Below, in pieces: positions 10,328 through 20,200 of a DNA stretch of 64,000 bases. Position 1 is the stretch's first letter; the number at the start of each line of letters is the position of its first letter. Origin of the DNA: Mycolicibacter heraklionensis (GTDB lineage Bacteria; Actinomycetota; Actinomycetes; Mycobacteriales; Mycobacteriaceae). Made by a program: the position numbers and the translations under genes. The DNA lies in contig NZ_CP080997.1 in the NCBI RefSeq assembly GCF_019645815.1, positions 4,778,880-4,842,879 on the forward strand, given 5' to 3'. The notes beneath the pieces were generated by a model. The model saw only the letters and a program-made list of their open reading frames with translations, made no database searches and had not been told where the DNA came from.

Positions 10328-13300
10328 TTATCCGCCAGCCGCGCCGGCGCTGCCGTCGCCGCCGCGCCCGCCGTCGCCACCGTTGCCCATGTTGCCGCCG
10401 TCGCCGCCGGCGCCGCCCTGGCCTCCGTTGCCGGATCCAGGCTGGCTGTAGCCGTCACCGCCGTTGCCACCGTTGCCGGACGGGCCGGCCGCCGGGGTGC
10501 CACTGGCGCCGGATCCGCCGGCCGTTCCGCCGCCACCGATCGTGGTTCCGGCCGCGCCGCCCTGACCGCCGGTGCCCGCGACATTGCCGGCGTCGCCACC
10601 GTTGCCGCCGTCGCCACCGTTGCGGGTGGTGGCATTGCCGTCGGCACCCCGGCCGCCGTCGCCGCCTTGGCCGGCGCTGCCGGCATTGCCGCCCTTGCCG
10701 CCGTTGCCGTTGGCGCCGACCACGCTGCCGTTCTGCGCGGTTCCGGCGTTGCCGCCGGCTCCACCGGTGCCACCCGAGCCGGCCTCGCCGCCGTTGCCAC
10801 CGTTGCCGCCGTTGGTGCCGGCCGCGGTCGGGCTGTAGCCGGCGCCGCCGGTGCCGCCGGCACCACCGTCACCGCCCGCGCCGCCGTTACCGCCGTTGCC
10901 CGCGGTGTTGACGCTCAGCAGGCCGCCGTTACCGCCCTTGCCGCCCTTACCGCCGTCGCCGCCGGCGTCGCCCTGAAGTCCATTGCCGCCGTGGGGGTTG
11001 AGGGCATCTCCGGCCGTACCTGCCGCACCGGAGCCGCCGACACCGGTAGCCGCGCTGCCACCGGTTCCACCGTTGCCACCGTTGCCGGCCAAGCCACCGT
11101 TGCCACCGGCACCGCCCTCACCACCGTTGGTGCCCGGGACGGCACCTGGGTCAGAGGCCGCGTTGTAGCCGTTGCCACCGTTGCCGCCGTTGCCGGACGC
11201 AGTGGTGACCGGTGTGCCGCCGGCGCCGTTCGTGCCGTCGACGCCCCCGGTTCCGCCGGTGCCGTGTGCGCCGCCCTCGCCGCCGGTACCCGCGACGTTG
11301 CCCGGGTCACCGCCGTTACCGCCCTTGCCTCCGTTGGGGTTGAGGGCGTCGCCGTTGGCACCGTTGCCGCCGTTGCCACCCTGGCCCGCGACCCCGGCGT
11401 TTCCGCCGTTGCCGCCGTTGCCGTTGGTGCCCGCGCCGGCCGCACCGTGGACGGCGCCGGCATTACCGCCAGCCCCGCCGGTTCCGCCAGATCCGGCCTC
11501 ACCACCATTGCCGCCGTTGCCGCCGTTGGTGCCGGCCGCTGCGTTCGAGTCGGAGCCGGCGTCATAGCCGGCGCCACCGGTACCACCCGCGCCACCGTCA
11601 CCACCGACGCCACCGGCGCCACCGTTTCCGGCGTGGTTGGCCGCCAAGGTGCCGCTGGCACCACCGTTGCCGCCCTTGCCGCCGTTGCCACCAGACAGAC
11701 CGGAGCCACCCGCGCCACCGTCGGGGTTGGCTGCCGTGCCCGTGGTGCCAGCCGCGCCGGTGCCACCGACGCCGGTGGCACCCGCACCACCCTTGCCGCC
11801 ATCGCCACCGTTGCCGTGCGAGCCTCCGGCGCCACCTTCACCGCCGTTGCCGCCGTTGCCGCCGTTCTGGGCCGAGCTGGTGGAGCTGAAGCCGTTGCCG
11901 CCCTGCCCGCCGTTACCGGCCGGGCCGGTGATCGCGGTGCCACCAGCCCCGGTGGCTCCGTTCGTGCCGCCGGCACCACCGCTGCCGTGGGTGCCGGCCG
12001 ATCCGCCGTTACCCGCCGTGCCGACCTCGCCGCCATTGCCACCCTGGCCGCCGTCCGGGTTGGTGGCGTCGCCATCGGCACCCCTGCCGCCGTTGCCGGC
12101 CGTGCCGGCGTCACCGCCGCGTCCGCCACTGCCGCCGTTGCCGTTGGCGGCCGCGGTGCCGGTGGTCGAGGTACCGGAGTTGCCGCCCTGGCCGCCGGCG
12201 CCGCCCTGGCCGCCGTTGCCGCCAGTGCCGCCGTTCTGGCCGTCGGCACCGGCGGACGTGGCGTTGGCGCCGTCGATTCCATTGCCGCCGTTGCCACCGA
12301 CGCCGCCGTTGCCCGCGTTGCCGCCGGCGCCGCCCGTGGCGCCGGTACCGCCGGCGCCGCCGTTGCCGCCTTGGCCGCCGTTGGTGCCGGATTCTCCGTT
12401 GTCCCCGGTATTGGCACCACTCAAACCGGTGTAGCCGTTTCCGCCCTTACCGCCAGCACCGCCGTTGCCACCGTTGCCGGAGGCGGCGTGCTGGGTGGTG
12501 CTGCCCGCCAGCAGACCGCCCTGGCCGCCATTGCCGCCTAGACCACCATTGCCGCCCGCGGTGCCGTCCACACCGGCCTGAGTGCTGGTGGTGCCGTCGA
12601 GACCCTTACCGCCGGACCCGCCATTGCCACCCACGCCCGCAGTGCCGTTGCTGCCGCCGGCCGCGGGCCCGCTGGCTCCTTGGCCGCCGGCGCCCCCGGA
12701 CCCGGCGTTGCCACCGTTGCCACCCTGGCCGCCGGCCGTGCCGTCGTGCTGAGCCGACGTGCCATCGATGCCCGCAGTACCGGCCGCACCCTTGCCGCCG
12801 CTACCGCCATTGCCACCGACACCACCGGCACCGTGCTGCCCGACGGTCGAACCGGTACCACCGGCGCCACCGTTGCCACCGGCACCACCATTGGTTCCAC
12901 TGACACCATCAGCACCCGGGGTGGCGCCGTCAGCGCCGGTAAATCCGTTGCCGCCCTTGCCACCAGCGCCACCATCGCCACCGGTACCGGAGGCCGCATG
13001 CTGGGTGGTGCTGCCCGCCAGCAGACCACCCTGGCCACCGTTGCCGCCCAGACCACCATTGCCACCGGCGGTGCCGTCCACACCGGCCTGAGTGCTGGTG
13101 GTGCCGTCGAGACCCTTACCGCCGGACCCGCCGTTGCCACCGACACCCGCGGTGCCGTTGGTGCCGCTGGCCGCAGCGCCGGTCGGGCCCTGGCCACCGG
13201 CGCCCCCGACGCCGGCATTGCCGCCATTGCCGCCGTTACCACCGGCCGTGCCGTCATGGTTGCTCGCCGTGCCATCGACACCCACGCTGCCGGCCGCACC

Positions 13301-16300
13301 CTTGCCACCGCTGCCGCCATTGCCGCCGACACCACCGGCACCGTGCTGGCCGGCGGTCGCACCGCTACCGCCGGCGCCACCGTTGCCACCGGCACCACCA
13401 TTGGTTCCACTGACACCATCAGCACCCGGGGTGGCGCCGTCAGCACCGGTAAATCCGTTGCCGCCCTTACCACCAGCACCACCATCGCCACCGGTACCGG
13501 AGGCCGCATGCTGGGTGGTGCTGCCCGCCAGCAGACCACCCTGGCCACCGTTGCCGCCCAGACCACCATTGCCGCCCGCGGTGCCGTCCACCCCCGCCGT
13601 CGTGCTGGTGGTGCCGTCGAGACCCTTACCGCCGGACCCGCCGTTGCCACCGACACCCGCGGTGCCGTTGGTGCCGCTGGCCGCAGCACCGGTCGCGCCC
13701 TGACCACCGGCGCCCCCGACGCCGGCGTTGCCGCCATTGCCGCCGTTACCACCGGCCGTGCCGTCATGGTTGCTCGCCGTGCCATCGACACCCACGCTGC
13801 CGGCCGCACCCTTGCCACCGCTGCCGCCGTTGCCGCCGACACCACCGGCACCGTGCTGGCCGGCGGTCGCACCGCTACCGCCGGCGCCACCGTTGCCACC
13901 GGCACCACCATTGGTGCCGCTGACGCCGTCAGCACCCGGGGTGGCGCCGTCGCCACCGGTAAATCCGTTGCCGCCCTTGGCGCCGGCACCACCATCACCG
14001 CCCGCGCCCGAGGCAGCCCGGTCCGTGCTGCTGCCCGCCAGCAGGCCACCGATACCGCCGTTGCCGCCCTTGCCACCATTGCCACCGGCGGTGCCGTCCA
14101 CACCCGCCGTCGTGCTGCTGGTGCCGGCCAGACCACTACCGCCCTTGCCGCCGTTGCCACCAACGCCCGCGGTGCCGTTGGCGCCAGTGGCTGCGTGGCT
14201 GCCGTTGGGGCCCTCGCCGCCTACGCCACCGGTTCCCGCGTTCCCGCCATTGCCACCATTGCCGCCCGCCGTGCCGTCGTGCTGAGCCGACGTGCCATCG
14301 ACACCCACACCACCGGCCGCACCCTTGCCGCCGCTGCCGCCGTTACCGCCGACGCCACCGGCACCGTGCTGGCCGGCGGTCGCACCGCTACCGCCGGCGC
14401 CACCGTTGCCCCCGGCACCACCATTGGTCCCGCTGACGCCGTCAGCGCCCGGCGTAGCGCCATCGGCACCGGTAAATCCGTTGCCGCCCTTGGCGCCGGA
14501 ACCACCGTCACCGCCCGCACCCGAGGCAGCCCGGTCCGTGCTGCTGCCCGCCAGCAGACCACCGATACCGCCGTTGCCGCCCTTGCCACCATTGCCACCC
14601 GCGGTGCCGTCAACACCCGCCGTCGTGCTGCTGGTGCCGTCGAGACCCTTACCGCCGGACCCGCCATTGCCGCCGAGGCCCGCGGTGCCATCGGTGCCGC
14701 TGGCGGCAGCACCATCGGCCCCCTGACCGCCCGCGCCACCGACGCCGGCGTTCCCGCCATTACCGCCGTTACCGCCGGCCGTGCCGTCGTGCTGAGCCGA
14801 CGTGCCGTCGACGCCCGCACTACCGGCCGCACCATTGCCGCCGCTGCCGCCGTTGCCGCCGGCACCGCCGGCGCCCTGCTGGCCGGCGGTCGCACCGCTA
14901 CCGCCGGCGCCACCGTTACCACCGGCACCACCATTGGTTCCGCTCACACCGTCGGCGCCCGGCGTAGCGCCATCGGCGCCGGTAAATCCGTTGCCGCCCT
15001 TGGCGCCGGAACCGCCATTGCCGCCGTCACCGGAGGCGGCACGGTCGGTGCTGCTGCCCGCCAGCAGACCACCCTGACCGCCGTTACCGCCGGCACCGCC
15101 GCTACCACCGGCGGTGCCGTCCACACCCGCCTGCATGCTGTCAACGCCGGCGAGGCCGTTGCCGCCCTGGCCGCCGTTGCCGCCGAGGCCCGCGGTGCCG
15201 TCGCTGCCACTGGCCGCCACGCCATCCGCACCCTGGCCGCCCGCACCACCGGCGCCCGCGTTGCCGCCATTGCCGCCATTGCCGCCGGCCGTGCCGTCGT
15301 GGTTGGTCGACGTGCCGTCGATGCCCGCATCACCGTCCGCGCCGTCGCCGCCGCTGCCGCCGTTGCCCCCGGCGCCGCCAGCGCCCTGCTGGCCCGCAAC
15401 CGACCCGGAACCCCCGGCGCCACCGTTGCCGCCGGCACCACCGTTGGTGCCGCTCTCGCCGTCCGCGCCGGGGCTCGCGCCACTCAAGCCGGTGTAGCCG
15501 TGGCCACCCTGGCCGCCGGCACCACCGTCGCCACCGAAACCGGTGGCGGCGTGCGTAATTCCGTCGGCGTTCAGGCCACCGATGCCGCCGTTGCCGCCAG
15601 CGCCGCCGTCGGTGCCGGCGGTGCCGTCCACGCCGTCGGTCGTGCTGCTGATGCCGGCCGCTCCGGCGGCACCATTGCCGCCGTTACCGCCGACGCCCGC
15701 GCTGCCGTTGTCACCGGCGTTGCCGCCCTTGCCGCCGTTGCCGCCGGCGGTTCCGGCCGCCGCGTTCGGGTCGGCAGCGGCGTCGTAGCCGTCGCCGCCC
15801 CGGCCGCCGGATGCGGCACCGGTCGATGCCTCGCCGCCGTTGCCCGCCTGGCCATCCACACCACCGGCGCCGGCCTGACCGCCGGCACCGCCGATGCCCG
15901 CAGTGCCGGTGGCCCCGCCGTTGCCGCCGTCGCCACCGTCGGGGTTGGCTGCCGTGCCGGCCGCGCCCGCGCCACCGTTGCCGCCCACACCGGAGTCACC
16001 GCCGTCACCGCCATTGCCGCCGGCGCCACCGTGGCCGGACACACCGGTGCTGCCGTCCGAGCCGAACAGCGCATGGGTGACACCCGCGGCCCCGGCCACC
16101 CCGGCCGCGCCGCCATTGCCACCGGCCCCGCCGTTGCCACCGTTGGAGCCCGCGGTGCCATCGCCGCCATTGCCGGAGCCACCATCGGCGAACGAGCCGG
16201 CCGCACCGTCGGTGCCGTCATCGCCGCCAACGCCCTGGCCGCCGGCACCACCGGCGCCACCGCTTCCGGCCGCGCCGCCCTGACCGCCGGAGCCGTACAG

Positions 16301-17194
16301 CAGCGCCTTGGACGCCCCACCGGCGCCGCCGTTACCGCCAGTGCCGCCATTGCCGCCCGCGCCACCATTGCCGCCATCAACACCGGCAACACCGACCGCG
16401 CCGGCGAACCCGACCAGACCCTCGCCGCCGACGCCGCCATTGCCGCCGATGCCGAAGATCCAGCCCAGCCCGGCGCCACCGTCGCCGCCGTTGCCGCCGC
16501 CGTTGCCGCCGTCGCCGCCAGCACCACCGGCGCCACCGACGCCGATCCAGCTGCCGCCGTTGCCGCCGTCACCACCCTGGAAGCCGATGCCACCGGTCCC
16601 GCCGGCACCACCGTTGCCGAACATCCCGGCCGCGCCGCCGTCGCCACCGGCAACCCCGGTCAGCGAACCGTCGTAGCCCGCGCCGCCGTCGCCGAACAGC
16701 CAACCCGCGTTGCCGCCATCGGGATTGAGCTCGGTGCCCGCCGCGCCGTTGCCGATGATGATCGAACCGAACCCGAACCAGGTGTTGATGAAGTCATCCA
16801 CCGGCTTACCGACGAACGGGTCGTTGATCCACGCCACCATCCCGGCGTGCATCGGCTCGAACAGGTACTGGCCCAGCAACCCGGTGATGCCGAACGGGTC
16901 ACCCAGCATCGCCGCCGCCGAACCCGGTTCGGCGTAGGCCGCACTCAGGGCGGTGCTCAGTTCATCGCCGGCGAACAACTGGTCCCAGTTGAGGCCCAGA
17001 TCCCCTGTGCCGCCGTCGAACAACGACCCCCAGGCGTTCGGGTCGAACAGGTCTTCCAGGCCGAAGTCGGCGTGCGCCTGCGGCGCCATCCCCAGTGCCA
17101 GAAAGGTGCTCACCGCACCGGCGGCACCGACCGCCCGACGCCCGGCGTTGCCGCGAGTTCCGTGCAGTGCTGCGCTGCGACGCTTACGAGCCAT
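10328..17194 (-). CDS. PGRS-type glycine-rich exported protein, 2288 aa
   Basis: ATG 17194 has GAGG 9 nt upstream. The first 42 residues form a signal peptide (MARKRRSAAL..., core AVGAAGAVSTFLALGMAPQ, cleavage at AHA-D). The next 90 or so residues are non-repetitive, with LFDPNAWGSLFDGG and MHAGMVAWIND. They end in FGFGSIIIGNGAAGTELNPD and GGWLFGDGG-like sequence, the GRPLI-like junction. The remainder is Gly-Gly-X repeat. The centre is built of six 170-residue units with the loop GGLLAGSTTQHAASG. The closest sister in this window is the gene at 17271 (same MARK start, GAAGAVSxFLAxGMAPQA). It lies 76 bp downstream of that gene's stop, so co-transcription is likely. The function is unknown. 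Confidence 0.9.
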   Translation of the reverse strand: MARKRRSAALHGTRGNAGRRAVGAAGAVSTFLALGMAPQAHADFGLEDLFDPNAWGSLFDGGTGDLGLNWDQLFAGDELSTALSAAYAEPGSAAAMLGDPFGITGLLGQYLFEPMHAGMVAWINDPFVGKPVDDFINTWFGFGSIIIGNGAAGTELNPDGGNAGWLFGDGGAGYDGSLTGVAGGDGGAAGMFGNGGAGGTGGIGFQGGDGGNGGSWIGVGGAGGAGGDGGNGGGNGGDGGAGLGWIFGIGGNGGVGGEGLVGFAGAVGVAGVDGGNGGAGGNGGTGGNGGAGGASKALLYGSGGQGGAAGSGGAGGAGGQGVGGDDGTDGAAGSFADGGSGNGGDGTAGSNGGNGGAGGNGGAAGVAGAAGVTHALFGSDGSTGVSGHGGAGGNGGDGGDSGVGGNGGAGAAGTAANPDGGDGGNGGATGTAGIGGAGGQAGAGGVDGQAGNGGEASTGAASGGRGGDGYDAAADPNAAAGTAGGNGGKGGNAGDNGSAGVGGNGGNGAAGAAGISSTTDGVDGTAGTDGGAGGNGGIGGLNADGITHAATGFGGDGGAGGQGGHGYTGLSGASPGADGESGTNGGAGGNGGAGGSGSVAGQQGAGGAGGNGGSGGDGADGDAGIDGTSTNHDGTAGGNGGNGGNAGAGGAGGQGADGVAASGSDGTAGLGGNGGQGGNGLAGVDSMQAGVDGTAGGSGGAGGNGGQGGLLAGSSTDRAASGDGGNGGSGAKGGNGFTGADGATPGADGVSGTNGGAGGNGGAGGSGATAGQQGAGGAGGNGGSGGNGAAGSAGVDGTSAQHDGTAGGNGGNGGNAGVGGAGGQGADGAAASGTDGTAGLGGNGGSGGKGLDGTSSTTAGVDGTAGGNGGKGGNGGIGGLLAGSSTDRAASGAGGDGGSGAKGGNGFTGADGATPGADGVSGTNGGAGGNGGAGGSGATAGQHGAGGVGGNGGSGGKGAAGGVGVDGTSAQHDGTAGGNGGNGGNAGTGGVGGEGPNGSHAATGANGTAGVGGNGGKGGSGLAGTSSTTAGVDGTAGGNGGKGGNGGIGGLLAGSSTDRAASGAGGDGGAGAKGGNGFTGGDGATPGADGVSGTNGGAGGNGGAGGSGATAGQHGAGGVGGNGGSGGKGAAGSVGVDGTASNHDGTAGGNGGNGGNAGVGGAGGQGATGAAASGTNGTAGVGGNGGSGGKGLDGTTSTTAGVDGTAGGNGGLGGNGGQGGLLAGSTTQHAASGTGGDGGAGGKGGNGFTGADGATPGADGVSGTNGGAGGNGGAGGSGATAGQHGAGGVGGNGGSGGKGAAGSVGVDGTASNHDGTAGGNGGNGGNAGVGGAGGQGPTGAAASGTNGTAGVGGNGGSGGKGLDGTTSTQAGVDGTAGGNGGLGGNGGQGGLLAGSTTQHAASGTGGDGGAGGKGGNGFTGADGATPGADGVSGTNGGAGGNGGAGGTGSTVGQHGAGGVGGNGGSGGKGAAGTAGIDGTSAQHDGTAGGQGGNGGNAGSGGAGGQGASGPAAGGSNGTAGVGGNGGSGGKGLDGTTSTQAGVDGTAGGNGGLGGNGGQGGLLAGSTTQHAASGNGGNGGAGGKGGNGYTGLSGANTGDNGESGTNGGQGGNGGAGGTGATGGAGGNAGNGGVGGNGGNGIDGANATSAGADGQNGGTGGNGGQGGAGGQGGNSGTSTTGTAAANGNGGSGGRGGDAGTAGNGGRGADGDATNPDGGQGGNGGEVGTAGNGGSAGTHGSGGAGGTNGATGAGGTAITGPAGNGGQGGNGFSSTSSAQNGGNGGNGGEGGAGGSHGNGGDGGKGGAGATGVGGTGAAGTTGTAANPDGGAGGSGLSGGNGGKGGNGGASGTLAANHAGNGGAGGVGGDGGAGGTGGAGYDAGSDSNAAAGTNGGNGGNGGEAGSGGTGGAGGNAGAVHGAAGAGTNGNGGNGGNAGVAGQGGNGGNGANGDALNPNGGKGGNGGDPGNVAGTGGEGGAHGTGGTGGVDGTNGAGGTPVTTASGNGGNGGNGYNAASDPGAVPGTNGGEGGAGGNGGLAGNGGNGGTGGSAATGVGGSGAAGTAGDALNPHGGNGLQGDAGGDGGKGGKGGNGGLLSVNTAGNGGNGGAGGDGGAGGTGGAGYSPTAAGTNGGNGGNGGEAGSGGTGGAGGNAGTAQNGSVVGANGNGGKGGNAGSAGQGGDGGRGADGNATTRNGGDGGNGGDAGNVAGTGGQGGAAGTTIGGGGTAGGSGASGTPAAGPSGNGGNGGDGYSQPGSGNGGQGGAGGDGGNMGNGGDGGRGGDGSAGAAGG
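12491..15553 (-). repeat. Six tandem 510-bp units inside the PGRS gene
   Basis: The landmark CTGGGTGGTGCTGCCCGCCA or its close variant falls at 12491, 13001, 13511, 14021, 14534 and 15044, and a degenerate copy at 15554. The spacing is 510 bp (170 codons), once 513. Each unit carries one GGLLAGS-type loop and one GADGATPGADGVSGTNGG-type stretch. The outermost unit, nearest the 5' end of the gene, is the most diverged. Confidence 0.88.
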
Positions 17195-17270
17195 TGGATC
17201 GACCTCTATCTGGATGAGTGGAGTGAGTCAGGGGAGCAGGTGCTGACGACAGCTGGCGTGGATGCGGGAT

Positions 17271-20200
17271 TCAGCCGTGAGCACCATCGGTGCCCTTCGT
17301 GCCGGAGCCGCCGGCGGTGCCGGTCTGCCCCGCCGCGCCCGGGTCCGCGCTCACCGCGCCGCCCGCCGACGCCGATCCGGCCGCCCCGGCAGTACCGCCG
17401 GCGCCACCGGAACCGGCCGCACCGCCGGTGCCGCCGCCGCCGCCGACACCGGTGTTCCCGTTGGCACCGATGCCTTGCGCAGTCCCCGCGGCGCCACCGA
17501 CTCCGCCGTTACCGCCCGCGCCACCGTTACCGCCCTTGCCGCCGGTGCCACCGTCGCCGCCATCGCCGCCCTTGGCGTAACCGGTGCCCTGGTAGTTCTC
17601 ACCGGTACCGCCGCCGCCACCGGCGCCACCGTTGCCACCGTTCTCGCCGGCGCCGCCGTTACCGCCCAAGCCGCCGAGACCGCCGTCACCGCCGTTGCCG
17701 GCGATCGTGCCGCCCTTGCCGCCCGCGCCGCCGGCGCCACCGCTGGCCCCGGCCGTGCCGTTGGTGCCGTTGCCGCCGTTACCGCCGTCACCGCCGTCGC
17801 CGCCGTATGCGTAGCCGCGGGTTCCGCCGGTCTCTGCCTTGGCGCCACCGCCGGCGCCGCCGTTGCCGCCCGCGGCTGCCTGCCCGCCGTTGCCGCCGTT
17901 GCCGCCGTCGCCGGCGTTGATGTCGCCGCAGCCGAAGAAGAGCGCGCACGACGCCGACGCCCCCGTGCCACCGGCACCACCGGTCTGACCGGCCTGGGTG
18001 GCGTTGGAGCCGTTGGCTCCGGTTCCGCCACCGGCCGCCTGGCCAGTCGGGTGGGTGTAGCCGGCGGTTCCGGCCGCACCATTGCCGCCGGCACCGCCGT
18101 TGCCGCCGTTGCCGATGGTGCCGGCGTCACCGCCCTTGCCGCCGATGCCACCGATCTGCGCGGCACCGTTGACGGTGCCCTGGCCGTTGCCGCCGACACC
18201 GCCGTTACCGCCGTTACCGCCGCTGACGCCGGTCGCGCCCGCGGTCCCGCTTGCAGCCAGCTGGCCGTTGCCGCTGTCGCCGCCCAGACCGCCGGCCCCG
18301 CCGCCACCGCGGTTTCCGCCGTTGCCGCCCTGGCCTCCGTTTCCGGCGGCCGCGTTGGTGCCGCCGCCGGCACCTGCGCCGCCGGTACCGCCATTGCCGG
18401 CGTTGCCGCCCTGGCCACCGGCACCGCCTTGGCCGCCGACGCCGTGGCTGCCGGTGCTGCCGTCGGTGGCGGTGCCGCCGACGCCGCCGTTGCCGCCGAC
18501 CCCACCAGCTCCGCCGATGGCCCCGCTCCCGCCGTTGCCGCCCTTGCCGCCGGTGAGTCCGCCACCGTCGGGTGCGGTGATGCCGGTCGAGCCGTTCGCG
18601 CCGCTACCGCCCGCACCACCGACGCCGCCCTTGCCGCCGGCGCCGCCGTTGCCGGCCGCGCCGGACACCGCACCGCCGTTGCCGCCCGCACCGCCGTTGC
18701 CGCCGGCACCACCGGTGAGTCCGGCCGTGCCGGATCCTCCGGCGTTGACGGCGTTCCCGCCGGCTTGGCCCGCCGCACCGGTGCCACCGGCACCGCCGTT
18801 GCCGCCGTTGCCGATTGAGCCGCCGGTGCCGCCCTTACCGCCGTCGCCACCTCGGGTGCCGGCCGCGGCGTTGGGGTCAGCGGCGGCGTTGTAGCCGTTA
18901 CCGCCGTTACCGCCGTTACCGGATGGGCCGACGGCGGGTGTGCCGTTGGCACCGGTCGCTCCGTTCAGGCCACCCGTACCGCCGGTGCCGCGTGCACCAC
19001 CGGCACCACCGGTGCCGGCGACGTTGCCCGCATCCCCGCCGCGGCCGCCGTTGCCACCGTTGAGGGTGGTGGCATCGCCGGCGGCACCGTTGCCACCGTT
19101 GCCACCCTGGCCGGCCGTCCCGGCGTTGCCGCCGGCACCACCGCTGCCGTTGGCACCCGCGGAGGCCGCGCCGTTGACCGCGCCCGCGTTACCGCCGGCA
19201 CCGCCGACGCCACCGGAGCCGGCCTGACCACCCTTGCCGCCGTCACCCCCGTTGGCGCCGGCCGCCGTCGGACTGAACCCGGCACCACCGGTACCACCGG
19301 CGCCGCCGTCACCGCCCTTACCGCCAGCGCCACCGTTGCCGGCGTGGTTGGCCACCAGCGCGCCGCTGGCCCCGCCGTTGCCACCCTTGCCGCCGTTGCC
19401 GCCGGCTGCACCGGAACCACCGGCGCCGCCATTGGGATTGGCGGCCGTGCCCGCCGTGCCGGCCGCGCCGGTCCCACCGACACCGGTCGCACCCGCACCA
19501 CCGACGCCGCCATTGCCACCGTTGCCGGCCGAACCACCCGCGCCGCCGTTACCGCCGACACCACCGTTGCCGCCGTTGTCGGCCACGCTGGTGGGGCTGA
19601 ACCCGGCACCACCGTTGCCGCCGTTGCCGGAGGCCACGCTCACCGCTGTGCCGTTGGCGCCGGTTGCTCCGTCGAGACCGCCGGTACCGCCGGTGCCGTG
19701 CGCACCGCCGGCACCACCGGTTCCGGCGACATTGCCCGCATCCCCGCCCCGGCCACCGTTGCCGCCGTTGGGGCTGGTCACGTCTCCAGCTGCGCCGTTG
19801 CCACCGTTGCCGCCCGCGCCGGCCACCCCGGCGTTGCCGCCGGCGCCACCGTTGCCGTTGGCACCCGCGGAGGCCGCGCCGTTGACCGCGCCCGCGTTGC
19901 CGCCGGCACCACCGATACCACCGGAGCCGGCCTGACCGCCCTTGCCGCCGTCACCGCCGTTGGCGCCTGCCGCGGTCGGGCTGAACCCGGCACCACCGGT
20001 GCCACCGGCGCCGCCGTCACCGCCCTTGCCGCCAGCGCCACCATTGCCCGCGTGGTTGGTCACCAGCGCGCCGCTGGCGCCGCCGCTGCCACCCCGGCCG
20101 CCGTTGCCGCCGGCCGCACCCGAACCGCCGGCACCGCCATTGGGGTTACCGGCCGTGCCCGCCGTACCGACCGCACCGTTACCGCCGAGTCCGGTGGCGC

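Noticed and set aside
12491..15553. CRISPR array or satellite
   Set aside because: The repeats are in-frame coding units of 510 bp without short repeat-spacer structure and no cas genes are present.
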